Shown here one piece after another: positions 55,149 to 64,000 of a stretch of DNA of 64,000 nucleotides. Both the position numbers and the translations under genes were made by a program. The DNA lies in NCBI GenBank assembly GCA_000720995.1, contig JOEL01000026.1:1-64000 (forward strand), given 5' to 3'. This stretch comes from Streptomyces celluloflavus (GTDB lineage Bacteria > Actinomycetota > Actinomycetes > Streptomycetales > Streptomycetaceae). The notes under the pieces were generated by a model. That model saw only the letters and a program-made list of their open reading frames with translations, was not told where the DNA came from and did no database searches. Within the stretch, counting starts at the first letter, position 1. Each line of letters opens with the position of its first letter.

Positions 55149-55220
55149 CGCCCGGCGTCCGCGGGTGACGGGCGGCGGGTGCTCCCCGGCGTCCGCGCCG
55201 TGCGGGCCCCGCCCGTTTCC

Positions 55221-56150
55221 TCAGGCCGCCGTCGGACGGTCCGTCACCACGACACCCGGCAGCAGCTCCGCGTAGACCGCCGGGTCGAATTCGCCCGCCG
55301 CCGGGGCCCGTACGGTCGCGGCCGACAGGGCCACCGCGCGGGACAGCCGCTCCGGCCAGGGCAGATCCTCCACCAGGCCGGACAGCAGGCCCGCCACCGC
55401 CGAGTCGCCGGCGCCGGTCGGGTTCCCCGCGATCCGCCGCGGCGGGGCGGCCTGCCAGGCGCCGTCGGCGGTGACCAGGAGCATGCCGTCCGCGCCCAGG
55501 GAGGCGGCCACCGCATGGGCGCCGCGGCGGCGGGTGTCGCGGGCGGCGCGCAGCGGTTCGGTGCTGCCGGTGAGGGCGGCGAGTTCATCGGCGTTGGGCT
55601 TGGCGAGATCGGGGCGGGCGGCCAGGCCGCGGCGGAGCGGTTCCCCGCTGGTGTCCAGGAGGACCGGGACGCCGGCGGTGCGCGCGGCGCGGGTGAGGCG
55701 GGCGTAGACATCGACCGGGACGCCCGGCGGCAGACTGCCGCACAGGGCCACCGCACGCGCGTCGCCCAGCAGTTCGCGGTAGGTGCCGAGGAAGGTGTGC
55801 CATTCGGCGGGGGAGACGGTCGGACCCGGTTCGTTGAGCTGGGTGGTGTCGCCGGTGGACTCGTCGACGACGGCGACGGTGCGGCGGGTCGCGCCGCCGA
55901 CCGGCACCAGGGCGTCGGCGACGTCGGTCTCCTGGGTGAGCAGGGCGCGCAGCGCCGCGCCGGTGCCGCCGCCCGCGAACCCGGTGGCGACGGCGCGGTG
56001 GCCGAGCGAGGCCAGCACCCGGGCGACGTTCAGCCCCTTGCCGCCGGGGCGTTCGGCGACGTCGGTGACCCGGTGGGTGCGGTGCGGGTGGAGCCGGGGC
56101 ACGCGGTAGGTGATGTCCAGGGCGGCGTTCAGCGTGACCGTGAGGATCAT
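55221..56150 (-). CDS. 1-phosphofructokinase/tagatose-6-P kinase-type sugar kinase (PfkB)
   Basis: A 309-residue PfkB kinase: MILTVTLNAALDITYRV at the start, GGKGLNVARVLASLG near residue 36, anion-hole GNPTGAGDSAVAGLLSG near residue 240 with the catalytic Asp. It probably phosphorylates a hexose phosphate from amino-sugar breakdown. Start at the ATG at 56150. It is the last gene of a ROK kinase-nagA-pfkB operon, 185 bp after nagA. Confidence 0.88.
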   Translation of the reverse strand: MILTVTLNAALDITYRVPRLHPHRTHRVTDVAERPGGKGLNVARVLASLGHRAVATGFAGGGTGAALRALLTQETDVADALVPVGGATRRTVAVVDESTGDTTQLNEPGPTVSPAEWHTFLGTYRELLGDARAVALCGSLPPGVPVDVYARLTRAARTAGVPVLLDTSGEPLRRGLAARPDLAKPNADELAALTGSTEPLRAARDTRRRGAHAVAASLGADGMLLVTADGAWQAAPPRRIAGNPTGAGDSAVAGLLSGLVEDLPWPERLSRAVALSAATVRAPAAGEFDPAVYAELLPGVVVTDRPTAA

Positions 56151-56335
56151 GGCTCCCCCTCCGGGCGGTCGTGGACCGGACGGCCGTGGGTCTGGCAACC
56201 GCGCGGTGCGGCGGCATACGGACAAGTGCGCGAGCGATCATGCCATCGCGAACGGTGGTTGGCCCAGACCCGGGCCAACCACCGTGTGGTGCACATCCAT
56301 CCGGCGGACGGCCGCCGCGCCGCCCTGTCCGGCGC

Positions 56336-57538
56336 TCAGACGCCGTCCGGGCGCACCAGCCACTCGCCCCGCCGCATGACGCCCACCAGGTCGTATGCCG
56401 CGTCCAGCACCACCAGGTCGGCGTCCTTGCCGGTCTCCAGGGAACCGGCCCGGTCGTCGATGCCCAGCAGCCGGGCCGGATTGGCGGAAAGTGCCTGTAC
56501 GGCCTGGCCGACCGTCAGCTTGTCGATGGTGACGGCGCGTTTGAAGGCGCGGTCCAGGGTGAGGGTGGAGCCGGCGATCGAGCCGGCCGTCGGGCCCTCG
56601 CTGATCCGGGCGACGCCGTCCTTGACCTCGACCCGCATCGGGCCGAGCGGGTACATACCGTCGTTCATACCGGCCGCGCCCATCGCGTCCGTGATGAACG
56701 CGACGCGCCCGGCGCCCGCGTCGCGGAAGGCCATCTCCAGGATGGCGGGGTGCAGATGGGTGCCGTCGTTGATCAGCTCGACGGTGATCCGCTCGTCCTC
56801 CAGGAGGGCCGCGACCGGGCCCGGCGCGCGGTGCCCCAGGCCGGGCATCGCGTTGAAGAGGTGGGTGGCGACGGTGGCGCCCGCGTCGATGGCCTCGCGG
56901 GTGGCGTCGTAGCCGGAGTCGGTGTGGCCGATGGCGGCGATCACGCCGGCGTCGGCCAGCAGCCGTACGGACTCCAGACCGCCGGGCAGCTCCGGGGCGA
57001 TCGTCATCATCGCCGCCGTACCGTGCGCCGCGTCGATGAGCTTGCGGACGTCGGCCGGGTCCGGGTCGCGCAGCAGCTCGGGCTGGTGGGCGCCGCAGCG
57101 GTGCGGGGAGATGAACGGGCCCTCGAAGTGGATACCGGCCAGTTCGCCCTGCTGGACGAGCTCGGCGAGCACCGCGGCCTGCCGGGCGAGGTCGTCCAGA
57201 TCGCCGGTGACGGTGGAGGCGGCCATCGAGGTGGTGCCGTGCCGGCGGTGGGTGTCGGCGACGGTCAGGCACTCCTCGGGGTCGGCGGAGGAGAAGGAGC
57301 CGCCGCCCCCGCCGTGCACATGCATATCGACGAAGCCCGGGACGATGAGGTGGCCGGAGAGATCGACGGTCACCGCAGCGGCGTCCTGACCGCCCTGACC
57401 GCCCGAATCGCCGTGGTCGTCGGCGATGCGGGTGCCCTCGATCGCGATCCGGCCGTTCTCGACGACACCGGACGGACGGGCGATCCGGGCGCCGGTCAGG
57501 AGGGTGCGCCGCTGGTCCGCGGATTGTTGCTGTGCCAT
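56336..57538 (-). CDS. nagA: N-acetylglucosamine-6-phosphate deacetylase
   Basis: A 400-residue amidohydrolase converting GlcNAc-6-P to GlcN-6-P. Metal-site motif DMHVHGGGGGSF near residue 65, GIHFEGPFISP near residue 138, IGHTDSGYDATREAIDAG near residue 205, HLFNAM, and ITDAMGAAGMNDG with the catalytic Asp near residue 285. The ATG overlaps the stop of the ROK kinase gene. Expected to be under DasR through the dre-like site upstream of the operon. Confidence 0.94.
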   Translation of the reverse strand: MAQQQSADQRRTLLTGARIARPSGVVENGRIAIEGTRIADDHGDSGGQGGQDAAAVTVDLSGHLIVPGFVDMHVHGGGGGSFSSADPEECLTVADTHRRHGTTSMAASTVTGDLDDLARQAAVLAELVQQGELAGIHFEGPFISPHRCGAHQPELLRDPDPADVRKLIDAAHGTAAMMTIAPELPGGLESVRLLADAGVIAAIGHTDSGYDATREAIDAGATVATHLFNAMPGLGHRAPGPVAALLEDERITVELINDGTHLHPAILEMAFRDAGAGRVAFITDAMGAAGMNDGMYPLGPMRVEVKDGVARISEGPTAGSIAGSTLTLDRAFKRAVTIDKLTVGQAVQALSANPARLLGIDDRAGSLETGKDADLVVLDAAYDLVGVMRRGEWLVRPDGV

Positions 57539-58470
57539 CAGGCGGTTACCTCCGTGGAGAGTAGATCCCAGGCGAGCAGTCCTGCGCCCAGGCATCCGGC
57601 GGCATCCCCGAGGGCGGCCGGAACGATCGAGGGGAGCCGCTGGAACGTCACGCGCCGGCGGACCGCCTCCCGCAGCGGTATGAACAGCGTGTCGCCCGCC
57701 TCGGCGAGGCCGCCGCCGATGATCATCGTCTGCGGGTCGAGCAGGGTGAGCCCGGTGACCAGCCCGTCGGCCAGGGCGTCCACCGCGGTCTGCCAGACGG
57801 CCAGGGCCCGTTCGTCGCCGGACGCCACGGCCTTGGCGGCGTCCGCGGCGCCGGCCTGCGGATCGCCGCAGGCCGCGGCCCATTCGCGGCCGACCGCCGC
57901 GGCCGAGGCCAGCGTCTCCAGACAGCCGCGCTGGCCGCAGGCGCAGGCGCGCCCGCCGGGCCGTACGACGATGTGGCCGATCTCGCCCGCGCTGCCGTGG
58001 GCGCCGGCCTCGATCCGGCCCGTGATGCCGATGGCGCCCGCGATACCGGTGCCCAGCGGAACGAAGAGGAAGCGGTCGGCATCCTTGCCGGCACCTATCC
58101 GGCCCTCGGCCAGCCCGCCGGTGCGTACGTCGTGGCCGAGGGCGACCGGGACACCGCCCAGCCGTTCGGAGAGCAGCGCCCGCATCGGGATGTCCCGCCA
58201 GCCGATGTTGGAGGCGTAGACGGCGATGCCGGCGCCTTCGTCGACGATGCCGGGGACCGCGACCCCGGCCGCCAGCGCGGTACTGCCGAACCGTTCCTGC
58301 CCGATGGCGCTCAGCTCGGCGGCGAAGCCGAGTACGGTCTCGACGACCGCGTCGGGGCCGCGCTCCCGGCCGGTCGGGCGCCGTGCCTCGTACAGCAGCG
58401 TGCCGTCCGGCCCGGCGAGGGCGGCCTTCATCCCGGTGCCGCCCACATCAAGGGCGATGACGTGTTTCAC
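57538..58470 (-). CDS. nagK: ROK-family sugar kinase, likely N-acetylglucosamine kinase
   Basis: A 310-residue ROK kinase: N-terminal ATP-binding IALDVGGTGMKAALAG, the catalytic EIGHIVV region and the zinc-binding ROK motif CACGQRGCLETLASAAAVG near residue 175. It phosphorylates GlcNAc (by neighbourhood) before nagA. GTG start at 58470. First gene of the minus operon; a dre-like sequence lies 28-43 bp upstream. Confidence 0.9.
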   Translation of the reverse strand: MKHVIALDVGGTGMKAALAGPDGTLLYEARRPTGRERGPDAVVETVLGFAAELSAIGQERFGSTALAAGVAVPGIVDEGAGIAVYASNIGWRDIPMRALLSERLGGVPVALGHDVRTGGLAEGRIGAGKDADRFLFVPLGTGIAGAIGITGRIEAGAHGSAGEIGHIVVRPGGRACACGQRGCLETLASAAAVGREWAAACGDPQAGAADAAKAVASGDERALAVWQTAVDALADGLVTGLTLLDPQTMIIGGGLAEAGDTLFIPLREAVRRRVTFQRLPSIVPAALGDAAGCLGAGLLAWDLLSTEVTA

Positions 58471-58497
58471 GGGAACAGTTTCGCGCGATCTGCCATA

Positions 58498-58513
58498 AAA
58501 GGTCTAGTCCACT
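58498..58513 (-). promoter_or_regulatory. DasR-type dre site before the ROK kinase/nagA operon
   Basis: AGTGGACTAGACCTTT on the minus strand matches the dre consensus AGTGGTCTAGACCACT at 13 of 16 positions. Its place directly before the nagK-nagA operon matches the known DasR control of these genes. Confidence 0.7.
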
Positions 58514-58628
58514 CGCGGTGTGGTTCGTCTTTCCGGCCGGGATTTTCGTCACTGTTCCTCCTTCTGGCGTCCCGTAGCGCACCCCGCTGACCTGCGCAGA
58601 TGTGGGGTGATATCGAACTGAAACGGTG

Positions 58629-58644
58629 GGTGGTGTAGACCTTG
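58629..58644 (+). promoter_or_regulatory. Second dre-like site before the sugar-binding lipoprotein
   Basis: GGTGGTGTAGACCTTG matches the dre consensus at 11 of 16 positions, in the same 281-bp divergent gap, on the side of the lipoprotein gene. A weaker match than the other, but correctly placed. Confidence 0.45.
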
Positions 58645-58751
58645 TGTGGGTACGCGGGGGAGACTCGTGGTTCATGGCGGTTGAAAGTGACCCCTGCACC
58701 ACCGGCATACCCGGCAAGCGTGAATCTTCGGGACAGAAGGCGGTAACGGCA

Positions 58752-60023
58752 GTGCAGCGGCGGTATTTGGGCCTGGGGGCGGCGGGACTCGCCACGGCCA
58801 TGGCACTGACTCTTACCTCCTGTGGCAGCGGTTCGGGCGGCGGCGACGCGGTCACCCTCAAACTCGTCGCGGCCGACTACGGCGACAGCAAGGCCAACAG
58901 CTCCCAGAAGTACTGGGACCGGCTCAGCCGCGCCTTCGAAAAGACCAACCCCAAGATCAAGATCGATGTCCAGGTCTACAGCTGGACGGAGGTCGACAAG
59001 AAGGTCGAGGACCTCGTCAAGGCCGGCAAGGCCCCGGACATGGCGCAGGTCGGCGCGTACGCCGACTACGCCGCCAAGGGCCGCCTCTACAGCGCCGACC
59101 AGCTGCTCTCGATACCCACCCAGGCCGACTTCACCCCCGCCCTCGCACAGGCCGGCGAGTACCAGCGCACCCAGTACGGCATGCCGTTCGGCGCCAGCAC
59201 CCGGCGGCTCTTCTACAACAAGAAGCTGTTCGCCGAGGCCGGTATCACCGACCCGCCGCAGAGCTGGGCGGACGTCGCCCGCGACGCCGGGCGGCTCAAG
59301 GCACGCGGCGTCAAGATGCCGTTCGCGCTGCCGCTCGGCCCCGAGGAGACCCAGGCCGAGACGCTGCTGTGGATGCTCGGCGGTGGCGGCGGCTACACCG
59401 ACAGCATCGGCAAGTACGCGATCGACTCGCCGGAGAACGTCAAGACCTTCGAATGGCTCCGCACGGAGCTCGTCGGCAAGGGCCTGACCGGTGCGAGCCC
59501 CGCCAAGCTCAACCGCGAGGACGCCTTCGCGGCGTTCGCGGACGGCGATGTCGGCATGCTCAACGGCCACCCGACGCTGATGAAGCAGGCCGAGGCCAAG
59601 GGCATCGACTACGGCACCGTCGAACTGCCCGGCGCCGGCGGCAAGGCCAAGTCCACCATGGGCGTCGCCGACTGGATGATGGCCTTCAAGCAGAACGGCC
59701 ACCAGGCACAGGTCGGCAAGTTCCTGGACTTCGTCTACAACGAGAAGAACGTCCTGGACTTCTCCGGCACCTACGGCCTGCTGCCGGTCACCACCTCCGC
59801 CTCCGAGGCGATGCTGGCCGACGGCAAGTACAGCAAGCTGCACAGCTTCCTCAAGCAGCTCAAGAACGCCGAGTTCTACCCGGCGAACAAGACCTCCTGG
59901 CCGCTGGTCTCCAAGACCCTCAAGGCCAAGATGGGCACCGTGGTCGGCCCGCGGGGCAACCCGGCCGGCGTCCTCACCGACATCCAGCACCTCGCCGACC
60001 GGGCGGACAGCGCCGCCGAATGA
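58752..60023 (+). CDS. Sugar ABC-transporter substrate-binding lipoprotein
   Basis: A 423-residue extracytoplasmic solute-binding protein (family 1). N-terminal QRRYLGLGAAG, hydrophobic core and lipobox LTSC at about residue 24; mature domain with VTLKLVAADYGD and a typical DMAQVGAYADY pattern. It should bind an (oligo-)aminosugar for import. No permease genes are adjacent. Start: GTG at 58752, which gives a proper signal peptide; an ATG at 58674 in frame would add 26 residues. Confidence 0.88.
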   Translation: MQRRYLGLGAAGLATAMALTLTSCGSGSGGGDAVTLKLVAADYGDSKANSSQKYWDRLSRAFEKTNPKIKIDVQVYSWTEVDKKVEDLVKAGKAPDMAQVGAYADYAAKGRLYSADQLLSIPTQADFTPALAQAGEYQRTQYGMPFGASTRRLFYNKKLFAEAGITDPPQSWADVARDAGRLKARGVKMPFALPLGPEETQAETLLWMLGGGGGYTDSIGKYAIDSPENVKTFEWLRTELVGKGLTGASPAKLNREDAFAAFADGDVGMLNGHPTLMKQAEAKGIDYGTVELPGAGGKAKSTMGVADWMMAFKQNGHQAQVGKFLDFVYNEKNVLDFSGTYGLLPVTTSASEAMLADGKYSKLHSFLKQLKNAEFYPANKTSWPLVSKTLKAKMGTVVGPRGNPAGVLTDIQHLADRADSAAE

Positions 60024-60075
60024 GCCCGCTCCCGGTGCACCGGCCGCTGTCCGACCGTGGGCTTATCGTGGAAAC

Positions 60076-60444
60076 GTGATGACGAGCGGTACGGGCGGCG
60101 GCGCGGAGCACGGCGCCGGAGGCGACGAGACCGCCGGCACCGGCCCGGACGGCGCGCCCGGACCGGCCGCGGCGGATGCCGCGGCCGGCGGCGTCGCCGC
60201 CGCGGCCGGTGCCCGTACGGCGCCCCTCTCCACCCGGGACGAAGCGGTGCTCGCCGTCGAGCGGCGCTCCTGGCCGAGCCCCGGCGCCAAGGAGCGTGTC
60301 ATCCGCGAGCGGCTCGGCATCTCCCCGACCCGCTACTACCAACTCCTCAACGCCCTGCTCGACGACCCGCGCGCGCTCGCCCACGACGCGGTCACCGTCA
60401 ACCGCCTGCGCCGGGTACGCGACGCCCGCCGGGCCCGCCGCTGA
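60076..60444 (+). CDS. DUF3263 small DNA-binding-like protein
   Basis: A 122-residue protein with an Ala/Gly-rich N-terminus and the DUF3263 helix-turn-helix-like core LSTRDEAVLAVERRSWPSPG then RLGISPTRYYQLLNALLDDP. GTG at 60076 lies 6 nt after a TATCGT -10 box (60064-60069), so it is probably leaderless. Conserved in actinobacteria beside otsA/otsB; role unknown. Confidence 0.88.
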   Translation: MMTSGTGGGAEHGAGGDETAGTGPDGAPGPAAADAAAGGVAAAAGARTAPLSTRDEAVLAVERRSWPSPGAKERVIRERLGISPTRYYQLLNALLDDPRALAHDAVTVNRLRRVRDARRARR

Positions 60445-60593
60445 GGCGACCGCGCGCCGCCGGCCGCCGGACCACCCTGCCGCGCGCGCCATCGGGCCAC
60501 CCCGCAGCGCGGCCCCGGACCGCCCCGTATCCGCCGTCCCGATGCTCCCGTTCACCCCACGCGCGCCCACGCGCCACCGATAGGGTCGGCGCC

Positions 60594-61562
60594 ATGGGCA
60601 GCCCCCCGAACGCCGCGCCGACGCCGAGCCCCGAGCCGGCCCCGCACCCCCGAGCGACGCCGGACCCCGCACCGGCCCCGGACCCGGCACAGCCCCGCAG
60701 CTCCGCGCCGCCGGCCGTCCCGGTGCCCGGCACCCGGGCGGGCCGCGACGGGCTCGCCGCGCTGCTGGCCCGTCCCGAACGCGCCGTCATCGCCATCGAC
60801 TTCGACGGCACCCTGGCCGATATCGTCCCCGACCCGGCACAGGCCCGCGCCCACCCAGGCGCCGCCGCCGCGCTCGGCAGGCTCGCCCCGCGGCTGCGCG
60901 CCGCCGCGGTGATCACCGGCCGCCCGGCCGGTGTCGCGGTCGCCCTCGGCGGTGTGGCCGGCGTCCCCGGGCTGGAACGCCTCGTCGTCCTCGGCCACTA
61001 CGGCGCCGAGCGCTGGGACGCGGCGACCGCCACCGTCCGCGCCCCCGCCCCGCATCCCGGTATCGCCGCCGTACAGGCCGAACTCCCCGGCGTCCTGGAC
61101 CGTTCCGGCGTCTGGCGGGGTACCTGGGTCGAAACGGCCGTCGAGACCAAGGGCGGCCGCGCCATCGCCGTCCACACCCGCCGCGCCGACGACCCCCAGG
61201 CCGCCTTCGACCGGCTGCGGGCCCCGCTGGCCGCGCTCGCCGAACGCCACGGCCTGGTCGTCGAGCCCGGCCGGCTGGTCCTGGAACTGCGCCCGCCCGG
61301 TATGGACAAGGGCGTCGCGCTGGCCGACTGGGTGCGGGAGACCGGCGCCACGACCGTGCTCTACATGGGCGACGACCTCGGTGACCTGGCCGCCTTCGCC
61401 GCCGTCGAGGAACTGCGCGCCGGCGGCCTGACCGGTGTGCTGGTGTGCAGCGGCAGCGACGAGGTCACCGAACTCGCCGAGCGCGCCGACCTGGTGGTCG
61501 ACGGTCCGCGGGGCGTCGTCAGCCTGCTGACCGCCCTCGCGGACCGGCTCGCCGCCTCCTGA
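60594..61562 (+). CDS. otsB: Trehalose-6-phosphate phosphatase
   Basis: A 322-residue HAD phosphatase with motif I IAIDFDGTLADI (residues about 65-76), motif II VITGRPAG, and motif IV YMGDDLGDLAAF near residue 260. The first 45 residues are a Pro/Ala-rich tail. It dephosphorylates trehalose-6-P. TAGGGT (60581-60586) lies 7 nt before the ATG, implying leaderless translation. The partner synthase otsA is at the window end on the other strand. Confidence 0.93.
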   Translation: MGSPPNAAPTPSPEPAPHPRATPDPAPAPDPAQPRSSAPPAVPVPGTRAGRDGLAALLARPERAVIAIDFDGTLADIVPDPAQARAHPGAAAALGRLAPRLRAAAVITGRPAGVAVALGGVAGVPGLERLVVLGHYGAERWDAATATVRAPAPHPGIAAVQAELPGVLDRSGVWRGTWVETAVETKGGRAIAVHTRRADDPQAAFDRLRAPLAALAERHGLVVEPGRLVLELRPPGMDKGVALADWVRETGATTVLYMGDDLGDLAAFAAVEELRAGGLTGVLVCSGSDEVTELAERADLVVDGPRGVVSLLTALADRLAAS

Positions 61563-61622
61563 GGCGCTGCCGCTCGCCGCGGGTCCACCGGCCCCGCGGC
61601 ACCGCCGGCCGGACCGGTGGAG

Positions 61623-62297
61623 CTACTGGTCGAGACCGAGGACGGACTCCGCCGTCGTCCAGTCGTGTGCGATGGCCCGCTGCGCCTTGGTCAGCTCGGC
61701 CTTGCCCGAGCAGATCGCGGACTTGAGGCGGTTCTCCACCCGGTCCTTGGGGTTGTTGGGGCCGGAGCCGGGCTTGTGCCCCGGGGACGGGGGCTCGACC
61801 CACAGGTTGCGCGGGTCGTTGGGGTCGCCGCCCAGTTCCAGGCTGATGAGGTGGTCGTACTCGGCGTCGTGCAGGCTGGCGGTGTAGCCGTAGGACGCGG
61901 CGTTGGCCTTCTTCTCGCGGCCGGTGATGTTCGCCGGGGGCCGGATGCCGGAGGTATAGCCCTTGTGGCAGATCGTCGTCTTCAGCGTCGCCGGGGTGAC
62001 CTTGGGGTTCGTCGCCCCGGGCGTGCACTTCGGGTCGGGGAGCGGCTGTTTGTCGGCGGTGTACCGGAAGTGGCAGGAGCCGGGGGCGGGCTGCTGCTGC
62101 ACCGTGTACGCGGACTGCGGACCGGGCCCCGCCGGTATTGACGGGTCGCTCGCCGCGGGGGAGGAGGGGGCCATCGCCCCGGGGTGCGGCGAACCGCCCT
62201 TCGCATCGGCGGGGGACTGGCCGGACGAGCACCCGGTGACGGCGGCCACGAGCGCGGCGGAGGCCGCGATGACGGCCCAGCGTGCGGTATTCGACAT
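61623..62297 (-). CDS. Exported lipoprotein with an HNH-like motif
   Basis: A 224-residue protein. Signal peptide and lipobox (VTGC at about residues 20-23), a Ser/Pro-rich stretch, then a C-terminal domain with EYDHLISLELGGDPNDPRNL (residues about 154-173) that matches an HNH-type nuclease core (His/Asn metal ligands). Two Cys pairs are also present. A secreted nuclease-like function is suggested; biological role unknown. Confidence 0.8.
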   Translation of the reverse strand: MSNTARWAVIAASAALVAAVTGCSSGQSPADAKGGSPHPGAMAPSSPAASDPSIPAGPGPQSAYTVQQQPAPGSCHFRYTADKQPLPDPKCTPGATNPKVTPATLKTTICHKGYTSGIRPPANITGREKKANAASYGYTASLHDAEYDHLISLELGGDPNDPRNLWVEPPSPGHKPGSGPNNPKDRVENRLKSAICSGKAELTKAQRAIAHDWTTAESVLGLDQ

Positions 62298-62393
62298 GAC
62301 GGAGGATTACCCAGCGGCGGTGCGGCCCAGCCGGGGCGGCGGAAGCGCGGCGGCCGCCACCGCCCGGTGCACGCGCCGGGCGCACGCCGTCCG

Positions 62394-63464
62394 TCAGCCG
62401 CCGCCCCCGCGCCGGAAGCGGTCGCCCACCACGCCCTGGTCGGTCTCCCACCAGGGGCGCGTCAGCTCCGGCCGCGGTACGGCCGGCGCGTCCGAGGCAC
62501 GCGTGGCACCCGCATCGCCCGCCGCGTCCGGTACGGCTGTCGCCTCCGGCACACCCGGCACACCCGCCGCCACCGTCGCCAGTTCGCGGTCCAGGCGGGC
62601 GTCCAGCGCCGCCGTCTTCCCGCGCTCGGACCGCACCCACTCCGCGAAGACCGCGATGAGGAAGGGCAGCCCGACCAGTTCGGCGATGGTCAGCATCAGC
62701 CCGCCGCCGATCATCTGGTCGCGCTGCGGAGTGGGGTCCCACGGGCGGTGGTGGGCGGTGTACCAGCCGCCCGCGATCAGGGTGCCGCTGGTCATCACGA
62801 CGATGCCGGGCACCGCGTCGACCAGCCCGTCGACCAGCACCAGGAGCGCCCGCACCGGATGGCTGCACCAGGCGGGCAGCAGCGCCTCGCGGGTGAGCAT
62901 CGGCAGGACGAAGAGGCAGCCGACGACCAGCAGTTGCAGATACATCAGCTCGTGCAGCGGTCCGTGCCGCAGTGCCGTCGGGAAGTACGGCGTGAAGTAG
63001 ATGGCCAGCTCGGAGGAGAGCACCAGCACGGTACTGACCAGCGGGAACGTCAGCAGGCGCAGGACGCGGCCGGAGAGCGCGCCGCGCAGCCACCGGGCGG
63101 TCGGCGCCCGCTCGTCCAGCGCCCGCAGCGCCAGCGCCAGCGGGTCGCCCAGCGCCAGGCCGAGCGGGGCGATCAGGTCGAGGACGATGTTCTGCACCGC
63201 GGCGGGCCAGAACAGCTCGTGGTCGTAGACCGCCAGCCCGGACATGGTCGCCACCACGATCGCGCCGAGCCCGATGCCCGCGAACGCCACGCTCCGGGCG
63301 ACCGGCCACCGCTCACCGCGGCGCGCCAGCCGCACCACGCCCCAGGCGTAGAGGCCGCCCAGCAGCAGCACCAGGACGAGCGCGTACGGATCCAGCTGCC
63401 AGCTGCCTGCCAGCCGACCCGCGGTCAGCTCCGGCAAACCGGCCGAAAGCGTTGTCACTGTCAC
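62394..63464 (-). CDS. CtaG-type cytochrome c oxidase assembly membrane protein
   Basis: A 356-residue protein with about eight hydrophobic helices (starting LDPYALVLVLLLGGLYAWGV at residues about 25-44), the CtaG/caa3-type pattern with several conserved His (LHELMYLQLL; AHHRPWDPTP) that suit copper binding. GTG start at 63464. A single gene. Confidence 0.9.
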   Translation of the reverse strand: MTVTTLSAGLPELTAGRLAGSWQLDPYALVLVLLLGGLYAWGVVRLARRGERWPVARSVAFAGIGLGAIVVATMSGLAVYDHELFWPAAVQNIVLDLIAPLGLALGDPLALALRALDERAPTARWLRGALSGRVLRLLTFPLVSTVLVLSSELAIYFTPYFPTALRHGPLHELMYLQLLVVGCLFVLPMLTREALLPAWCSHPVRALLVLVDGLVDAVPGIVVMTSGTLIAGGWYTAHHRPWDPTPQRDQMIGGGLMLTIAELVGLPFLIAVFAEWVRSERGKTAALDARLDRELATVAAGVPGVPEATAVPDAAGDAGATRASDAPAVPRPELTRPWWETDQGVVGDRFRRGGGG

Positions 63465-63569
63465 GGACCACCACGCTAGACCTGCCGCCCGGCGGGCTGC
63501 GCGCGGGGCACCCCGTACGCCCGGACACCCCCTACGGACCGCCCGGCCCCGGGTGCCCGGACCCGCCGC

Positions 63570-64000
63570 TCAGCCCGTCAGCTCCCGCAGCTGGTCCAGG
63601 AACCACCGGTCGGGCGGCAGCGCGGTGGCGGCCGCGGCCAGCCGCTCGGTGCGCGCGGCCCGTTCGCCGTGGGGCATCGTCAGCGCCTCGTGCAGCGCCC
63701 GCGCCGTGCCGGTGACGTCGTACGGATTGACCGTCAGCGCGTCCGCGCCCAGTTCCTCGTGGGCGCCCGCCTCCCGCGACAGCACCAGCGCGCAGCCGCC
63801 GTCCGAGACCACCGGGATCTCCTTGGCGACCAGGTTCATCCCGTCCCGGATCGGGTTGACCAGGGCCACGTCCGCGAGCCGGTAGGCGGCCAGCGAGCGC
63901 GCGAAATCGTCCTTGACGTGCAGCACGACCGGCTGCCAGCCGGGTGTGCCGAACTCGGCGTTGATTGCCCCGGCGACCCGTTCGACCTCGGCGGTGTAGT
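63570..64000 (-). CDS. otsA: Trehalose-6-phosphate synthase, C-terminal part (start outside window)
   Basis: The minus-strand frame remains open to the window edge, so only the last 143 residues are present. They show the GT20 donor-site motifs RLADVALVNPIRDGMNLVAKE and SREAGAHEELGADALTVNPYD (partial quotes). It forms trehalose-6-P from UDP-glucose and glucose-6-P. It is on the opposite strand to otsB, with two unrelated genes between. Confidence 0.93.
   Translation of the reverse strand, partial: YTAEVERVAGAINAEFGTPGWQPVVLHVKDDFARSLAAYRLADVALVNPIRDGMNLVAKEIPVVSDGGCALVLSREAGAHEELGADALTVNPYDVTGTARALHEALTMPHGERAARTERLAAAATALPPDRWFLDQLRELTG

Noticed and set aside
1..64000. tRNA, rRNA, insertion sequences, integrase or attachment sites
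   Set aside because: No tRNA cloverleaf, transposase, recombinase or flanking direct repeats were recognised, so the accessory islands have no visible mobility genes in this window.

Overview
This is about 64 kb of very GC-rich, densely packed actinobacterial DNA, almost certainly from a Streptomyces chromosome. Third codon positions are nearly all G or C. There are many GTG starts, 4-bp ATGA/GTGA overlaps and leaderless promoters. Several gene families are typical of Streptomyces: AfsR/AfsS, a CdgB-type diguanylate cyclase, DasR-type sites at a nagA locus, and WhiJ-type helix-turn-helix regulators with DUF397 partners. From memory, the order in 50.7-64 kb (arfB, cdgB, CBM protein, sugar kinase, nagA, ROK kinase, sugar-binding lipoprotein, DUF3263, otsB, otsA) resembles the SCO428x-SCO4290 part of S. 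coelicolor.

Layout. 0-3.5 kb: acyl-CoA dehydrogenase, Zn alcohol dehydrogenase, MFS transporter. 3.7-8.9 kb: accessory island with a 38-residue Gly/Asp/Cys peptide and a 135-residue partner, a DUF6879 gene, two WhiJ-type regulators, a DUF397 protein and an ATPase of the anti-sigma kinase fold. 9.1-13.6 kb: exported S33 peptidase, DUF4190 membrane protein, two-component system. 13.8-27 kb and 32-36.5 kb: acyl-CoA, thiolase, DUF35, enoyl-CoA hydratase, flavin reductase and F420-type genes, with a TetR regulator and, in between, a VOC protein, a Ser/Thr kinase-PQQ protein and a membrane protein. 36.5-42.8 kb: a second accessory island holding a candidate modified-peptide operon (53-residue peptide, asparagine-synthetase-like enzyme, GNAT) headed by small coupled genes and facing a WhiJ/DUF397 pair. 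43-51.9 kb: an acyl-CoA ligase, the AfsS/AfsR pair, an amidohydrolase, ArfB and a flavin reductase. 52-64 kb: cdgB, amino-sugar catabolism and trehalose genes.

The strongest global signal is a dispersed inverted repeat, CTGAC-N5-GTCAG. It occurs at nine sites (four exact, five with one mismatch). Eight lie directly upstream of acyl-CoA/lipid-type or associated genes, and one overlaps the start codon of the TetR gene at 26.2-26.8 kb. At three promoters one half-site is itself the -35 hexamer, with a TAnnnT -10 box 17-18 bp downstream. This points to one TetR-controlled regulon for degrading a branched or sterol-like acyl-CoA. Lipid-transfer-type thiolases with DUF35 partners, a FadD3-like ligase and flavin reductases fit that reading.

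The second notable system is the peptide locus at 38.06-41.6 kb. Its 53-residue product has an excellent Shine-Dalgarno. It is followed by a hairpin, then by an ATP-dependent amide-forming enzyme with a degenerate glutaminase half, then by a GNAT acetyltransferase. The protease and leader-binding partner of a normal lasso peptide cluster are absent.
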